A DNA stretch of 64,000 nucleotides from NCBI RefSeq assembly GCF_041435495.1, contig NZ_CP108644.1:5317501-5381500 (forward strand), read 5' to 3'. The position numbers and the translations under genes are program-made. This document shows positions 60,503-64,000 of the stretch, in pieces; the first letter of the stretch is position 1; each line of letters begins with the position of its first letter. The DNA comes from Streptomyces sp. NBC_01116 (GTDB taxonomy: Bacteria; Actinomycetota; Actinomycetes; Streptomycetales; Streptomycetaceae). The notes beneath the pieces were generated by a model. The model saw nothing but the letters and a program-made list of their open reading frames with translations, searched no databases and had not been told where the DNA came from.

Positions 60503-61063
60503 CTAGAGCGACCCCTGCCGCGGAGGGTCCGGCGTCACCAGCTCGACGATCCGGCTCCGGGCGAGCCGCCGCAGCTCCTCGGCGGTCACGGCCCGCTCCT
60601 CGTCCGTGTCGTGCGCCAGCCGGACCCGGATCCCGGCCAGCACCTGGTCCACGTGCTGGGAGGGGTGATGGGCGTCCAGGCAGATCACGAAGGCGTGGCC
60701 GAACCGGCTCTCGTACGCCGCGTGCGCGGCCCGCAGCGCCAGGTGGGCGGCGCGGGGCGCGTCATGGTGCAGGCAGGTGGCCGGCTCCGGGACCAGGGCC
60801 TCCGCGATGTCCCGGGGCGCGAGGTCGTAGCCGGCCTCGTCGGACGCGGCCAGTAGAGCGCCGAGATCCGGGTAGGGGCGGTGGGCGGCCATCCGGTGGG
60901 CCCAGCGGAGGCTGCCGCAGCACTCCAGGAAGGCCGCCTCGGCGGCGGCGAAGGGCAGGTTGTTGAAATGGGCCAGGCCGAGGGCGTGATCGACCGGCGG
61001 CGCGCCGGCGGGCGGCGCGCCCGCGACCTCGCCCGGAGTCGGGTGGTGCGGCTGCGCCGGCAC
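60503..61063 (-). CDS. uraD: OHCU decarboxylase
   Basis: This 186-residue protein matches 2-oxo-4-hydroxy-4-carboxy-5-ureidoimidazoline decarboxylase, which makes S-allantoin in uric acid breakdown. Marks are LAHFNNLPFAAAEAAFLECC, the Glu/His around WAHRMAAHRPYPDL, ESRFGHAFVICLDAHHPSQ and RLARSRIVELV. The start is unclear: the GTG at 61063 has no ribosome binding site, while an in-frame CTG at 61132 has GAGGAG six bases upstream and would add 23 residues (SRSSEPPAGLPKRSAPPAGR). The CTG may be the real start. Confidence 0.85.
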   Translation of the reverse strand: MPAQPHHPTPGEVAGAPPAGAPPVDHALGLAHFNNLPFAAAEAAFLECCGSLRWAHRMAAHRPYPDLGALLAASDEAGYDLAPRDIAEALVPEPATCLHHDAPRAAHLALRAAHAAYESRFGHAFVICLDAHHPSQHVDQVLAGIRVRLAHDTDEERAVTAEELRRLARSRIVELVTPDPPRQGSL

Positions 61064-61454
61064 GGCCGGACGGCCGGCCGGGGGCGCGGATCGCTTCGGC
61101 AGGCCGGCGGGGGGCTCGCTGGACCTGGACAGCGTGGACTCCTCGTATCAACGACGGCTATGACTCCGTGGCCCCGAAAGGAACCTTCTGCCCCTGGAAG
61201 ACAGACCAGGACGTACCGAGGTTGCCCGGCGTGCGAGTGAGTTCCGCGGGGACGGGAGTGAAGGGAGGGACGAATGTGCCGCAACGCTAGCGAGATCGGT
61301 CGGCGGCCGTCCGGCGGACCGCAGAAGAATCACCCGAACGGGAGAGTTTCGGAACAAGTGATGGACGTCTGACCTGCGCCGACCTGGGTCCTGTCCGGTG
61401 CCTCGTAGTCCTCGATGGGCGAGGCCCCGGCAAAAATGCCAACCTTGCACCCTA

Positions 61455-61487
61455 TTCACCCGTTTCCCTATCTCTTCACCCGTTTCC
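61455..61487 (+). repeat. Two direct TTCACCCGTTTCC repeats upstream of the GH20 gene
   Basis: TTCACCCGTTTCC occurs at 61455-61467 and again at 61475-61487, exactly 20 bases apart (about two helical turns), 37 bases before the hexosaminidase ATG. It may be a regulator binding site; it does not look like the DasR sequence I know. The rest of the 390-base gap from uraD shows no other gene. Confidence 0.55.
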
Positions 61488-61523
61488 ACCGTCCCTGACC
61501 CCCTCAACGGAGGAATCTGTCCG

Positions 61524-63131
61524 ATGTCGCCCACGCGTGGTGCCCTCGTCACCGGCGCGGCTGTCACGGCCGCGGCCGCCGTCGCCCTCACCGTCGTCGT
61601 CTGGCCGGACGGGTCCGGCGGCGGATCGTCCGGCGACACGGCGTCGCCCTCCGGCACCTCCGCCGAGGCCGCCCCGTCGCCCTCCCGCAGCTATCCGATG
61701 TCCAGCACACCGAGCACGATCCCCGCGGTGCGCGAGCACACCCCGGCCCGCGGCCCCGGCTGGCAGCCCGGCGGGGACAGCACCGTCGTCATCGCCAAGG
61801 GCAGCGGGGTGCTCGCCGACGAGGCGGAGCTGCTCGCCAAGGAGCTGAAGATCCGCTACCGGGGCGCCGAGCCGGCGCGGACGGGAGACGTCGAGCTGGC
61901 GCTCGGCGACAAGGACGCGGGCCCCACCGAGTCGTACGCGCTCACCGTGCGCGACCGGAAGGTGAAGATCACCGGACCCGACGAGTCGGGCGTCTTCTAC
62001 GGCACCCGTACGCTCAAGCAGTCCCTCAAGGCGGACGGCACCCTCCCCGAGGGCGTCGTCAACGACCGGCCCGACCGCCCGCAGCGCGGACTCAACCTCG
62101 ACATCGCGCGCAAGCACTACAGCGCGGAGTGGATAGAGGACCGCATACGCGAGATGGGCGACCTCAAGCTCAACCAGCTCGGCCTGCACTTCTCCGACGA
62201 CCAGGCCTTCCGGATCGAGTCGAAGTCGCACCCCGAGGTGGTCTCCGACGAGGCCCTCACCCAGGACGAGGTCCGCCGCATCGTCGCCCTCGCCAACAGC
62301 CGGCACATCGAGGTCGTCCCCGAGATCGACTCGCCCGGACACCTCGGCGCGGTGCTGGCCGCCCACCCCGACCTCCAGCTGCGCAACACCGCGGGCGTGG
62401 AGTCGAAGGGCTCCATCGACATCTCGAAGCCGGGCGCGGCCAAGCTGATCGACGAACTCCTCGACGAGTACACCGAGCTGTTCCCCGGGCGCTTCTGGCA
62501 CCTGGGCGCGGACGAGTACCAGGCGCTGACCGTCCAGAACCCGGCCGCCTCCTATCCGCAGCTCCAGCGCGCGGCGGAGGAGAAGTACGGTGCCGGGGCC
62601 ACGATCGAGGACCTGGCCACCGGCTGGCTGAACGACCGCGCGGACGTCGTCGTCCCGAAGGGCCGGACCGCCAAGGCCTGGAACGACGGGCTCTTCCGGG
62701 ACACGAAGGTCAAGGCCGACGAGAACATCGAGATCGAGTACTGGACCGGCAAGGAGATCGGCGCCCGCCCGCCGCAGGAGTACCTCGCCGCGGGCTACAA
62801 GATGCTGAACCTCAACGACGAGTTCCTCTACTACGTGCTCGGCGAGCCCAACGAGTTCGTCTACCCGACCGGTGAGCGGATCTACGAGCAGTGGACCCCG
62901 CTGGTGCTGCGCGGCACCGAACCCGTGGCCGAGCGCTACTCGAAGCAGATCCTCGGCGGCCGGTTCGCCGTCTGGGGCGACCTGCCGAACGCACAGACCA
63001 CCCAGCAGGTGGCGGACGGCATCCGGATGCCGCTGGTGGCGACCTCGCAGAAACTGTGGGACCCGCGGAAGCCCACGCTGAGCTGGGCGCAGTTCTCGGA
63101 ACTGGCGGAGCGGACCGGCAGCGCGGGGTGA
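61524..63131 (+). CDS. GH20 beta-N-acetylhexosaminidase, exported
   Basis: This 535-residue enzyme removes terminal GlcNAc/GalNAc from chitin-type or cell-wall sugars. A hydrophobic signal-anchor (GALVTGAAVTAAAAVALTVV) is followed by a Ser/Pro/Thr linker, a GH20b-like domain and the catalytic barrel with the Asp-Glu pair Asp330-Glu331 in HLGADEYQAL. Other marks are RGLNLDIARKHYSAEWIEDR, LGLHFSDDQAF and VPEIDSPGHLGAVL. GGAGGA lies nine bases before the ATG. Confidence 0.94.
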   Translation: MSPTRGALVTGAAVTAAAAVALTVVVWPDGSGGGSSGDTASPSGTSAEAAPSPSRSYPMSSTPSTIPAVREHTPARGPGWQPGGDSTVVIAKGSGVLADEAELLAKELKIRYRGAEPARTGDVELALGDKDAGPTESYALTVRDRKVKITGPDESGVFYGTRTLKQSLKADGTLPEGVVNDRPDRPQRGLNLDIARKHYSAEWIEDRIREMGDLKLNQLGLHFSDDQAFRIESKSHPEVVSDEALTQDEVRRIVALANSRHIEVVPEIDSPGHLGAVLAAHPDLQLRNTAGVESKGSIDISKPGAAKLIDELLDEYTELFPGRFWHLGADEYQALTVQNPAASYPQLQRAAEEKYGAGATIEDLATGWLNDRADVVVPKGRTAKAWNDGLFRDTKVKADENIEIEYWTGKEIGARPPQEYLAAGYKMLNLNDEFLYYVLGEPNEFVYPTGERIYEQWTPLVLRGTEPVAERYSKQILGGRFAVWGDLPNAQTTQQVADGIRMPLVATSQKLWDPRKPTLSWAQFSELAERTGSAG

Positions 63132-63159
63132 GGCAGGGGGCGTTCCCCGGCCGCGCGTG

Positions 63160-63190
63160 AGCCCGTGGACAGCGACGCCGTCCACGGGCT
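63160..63190. terminator. Hairpin after the GH20 gene
   Basis: AGCCCGTGGAC (63160-63170) and its complement (63180-63190) form an 11-base stem with a nine-base loop. Confidence 0.78.
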
Positions 63191-63267
63191 ACGGTCCGCC
63201 GACCGCGCGCTTCTGGGGAGGGACGCGAGGTCACACACCGATGGCCTGTCCTTGGGGGGACTTCTCC

Positions 63268-64000
63268 ATGTCCATGCTCTGTACCCGTTGTCGCATCAGA
63301 ACGGCCGTGACCGACGACGGCCTGTGCACCTTCTGCTCGGGCACCCGGCCCCCGCCGCCCGACGGTGCCACGCCCCTGGTCGCCGTTTCCGGACCCGTGC
63401 CCGGAGGCTGGGGCGCCGGCACCCGGGGCGCCGGCACCTGGCCGGGGGCGCCGGTCGGCCTGTCGCGGGCGGTGATCGTCCTGCTGGCCTGCGTCATCGC
63501 GAGCGACCTGTTCGTCATCGGCGCCGGTCTGCACCTGCGCGGCCTGTGGGAGGCGCTGGCGGCGGGCGAGTACCTCGACACCTACACCGGGCCGGGCCTG
63601 CGGGCGCATGAACGGTACGACCTCGCCAGGAGGGTCCGGACGGCGGCGTTCCTGCCCACCGGCATCCTCTTCATCCTCTGGTTCCACCGGACCCGCCGGA
63701 ACGCCGAGGTCTTCGCGTCCGGCGTACAGCGGATGGGACCGGGCTGGGCGGTGGGCGGCTGGTTCGTCCCGGTCGCCAACCTCTGGTTCCCCTACCGCGT
63801 CGCCGGCGGCATCTGGGAGGCGAGCGTCCTGCCCCACCCCGACGGCGGTCGACGCACGGCTCCCAGAACGGTGCTGAACCTGTGGTGGGGCGGCTGGGTC
63901 GTCTCCGTCCTCGTCTCCCGGATCGCCGTGGGCCAGTGGAACCGGGGCTGGGAGCCGGAGGAGATCGCCGACGCGGCGGCCCTCGTCGCGGCCGCCGACG
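63268..64000 (+). CDS. DUF4328 membrane protein, truncated by the window end
   Basis: At least 244 codons are open to the window edge with no stop. The start MSMLCTRCRIRTAVTDDGLC contains a small zinc-ribbon-like CxxC...CxxC (CTRC and CTFC). A Pro/Gly linker and about four membrane helices follow (AVIVLLACVIASDLFVIGAG; ILFILWFHRTRRNAEVFASG; the typical GPGWAVGGWFVPVANLWFPY; WWGGWVVSVLVSR). The GPGWAVGGWFVPVANL motif marks DUF4328, whose function is unknown. The ATG at 63268 has GGGGGGA seven bases upstream and is preferred over 63241. Confidence 0.85.
   Translation, partial: MSMLCTRCRIRTAVTDDGLCTFCSGTRPPPPDGATPLVAVSGPVPGGWGAGTRGAGTWPGAPVGLSRAVIVLLACVIASDLFVIGAGLHLRGLWEALAAGEYLDTYTGPGLRAHERYDLARRVRTAAFLPTGILFILWFHRTRRNAEVFASGVQRMGPGWAVGGWFVPVANLWFPYRVAGGIWEASVLPHPDGGRRTAPRTVLNLWWGGWVVSVLVSRIAVGQWNRGWEPEEIADAAALVAAAD

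Overview
The window is a very GC-rich actinobacterial chromosome segment, almost certainly from the Streptomyces core. The signs are near-total G/C at third codon positions, frequent GTG starts, GGAGG-type ribosome binding sites, long perfect terminator hairpins, and the order pcrA - icmB - sucCD - purNH - folD - mdh - trpS - sdhCDAB, which I recall from the middle of Streptomyces chromosomes. The species cannot be decided. No tRNA, rRNA, CRISPR array, prophage or intact transposase was seen.

Layout. 1-10 kb: start of a possible acetyltransferase gene, a decayed membrane-protein gene, two related secreted NlpC/P60 peptidases (only the second keeps a c-di-AMP riboswitch leader), a small membrane protein, the PcrA/UvrD helicase, a membrane-anchored M23 peptidase with a long repetitive N-terminus, and a lipase-like hydrolase. 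10-20 kb: icmB, then the most interesting locus, a five-gene set around a MoxR AAA+ ATPase: DUF5691 and SWIM genes on the minus strand, and MoxR, DUF5682 and VWA genes on the plus strand joined by ATGA overlaps, with an MmpS-like lipoprotein between the two arms. Short tandem repeats sit at nearly every junction of this locus. 20-25 kb: two repetitive secreted proteins, then sucCD. 25-36 kb: an XRE/sigma-like/transmembrane fusion protein, PerM, a disordered membrane protein, purNH, a DUF2079 membrane protein, an RDD protein, folD and a DUF3017 protein. 36-49 kb: an XRE-DUF2690 regulator, mdh with a MITE-like element just upstream, a CMD/AhpD protein divergent from a MocR regulator, a ygiBC-like pair, rocD, trpS, a LigT-like 2H protein, dprE2/dprE1 and yihY. 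49.35-49.78 kb is filled by three abutting inverted-repeat elements that reach into the stop codons of both flanking genes. 50-64 kb: a D,D-carboxypeptidase, a small membrane protein, a metallophosphoesterase, a family-5 solute-binding protein, a TetR regulator with palindromic operators nearby, membrane proteins, sdhCDAB, uraD, a GH20 hexosaminidase and a truncated DUF4328 protein.

How the genes work together. Central carbon metabolism dominates the backbone: SucCD, SdhCDAB and Mdh are TCA enzymes, and IcmB feeds the CoA-ester mutase branch. PurN and PurH use the 10-formyl-THF that FolD makes, and UraD degrades purines. A second theme is the cell envelope: NlpC/P60 and M23 peptidases, the D,D-carboxypeptidase, DprE1/E2, YihY, MmpS-like, DUF2079 and RDD proteins. 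The MoxR-DUF5682-VWA-SWIM-DUF5691 set has no assigned job and is the best candidate for an undescribed system.
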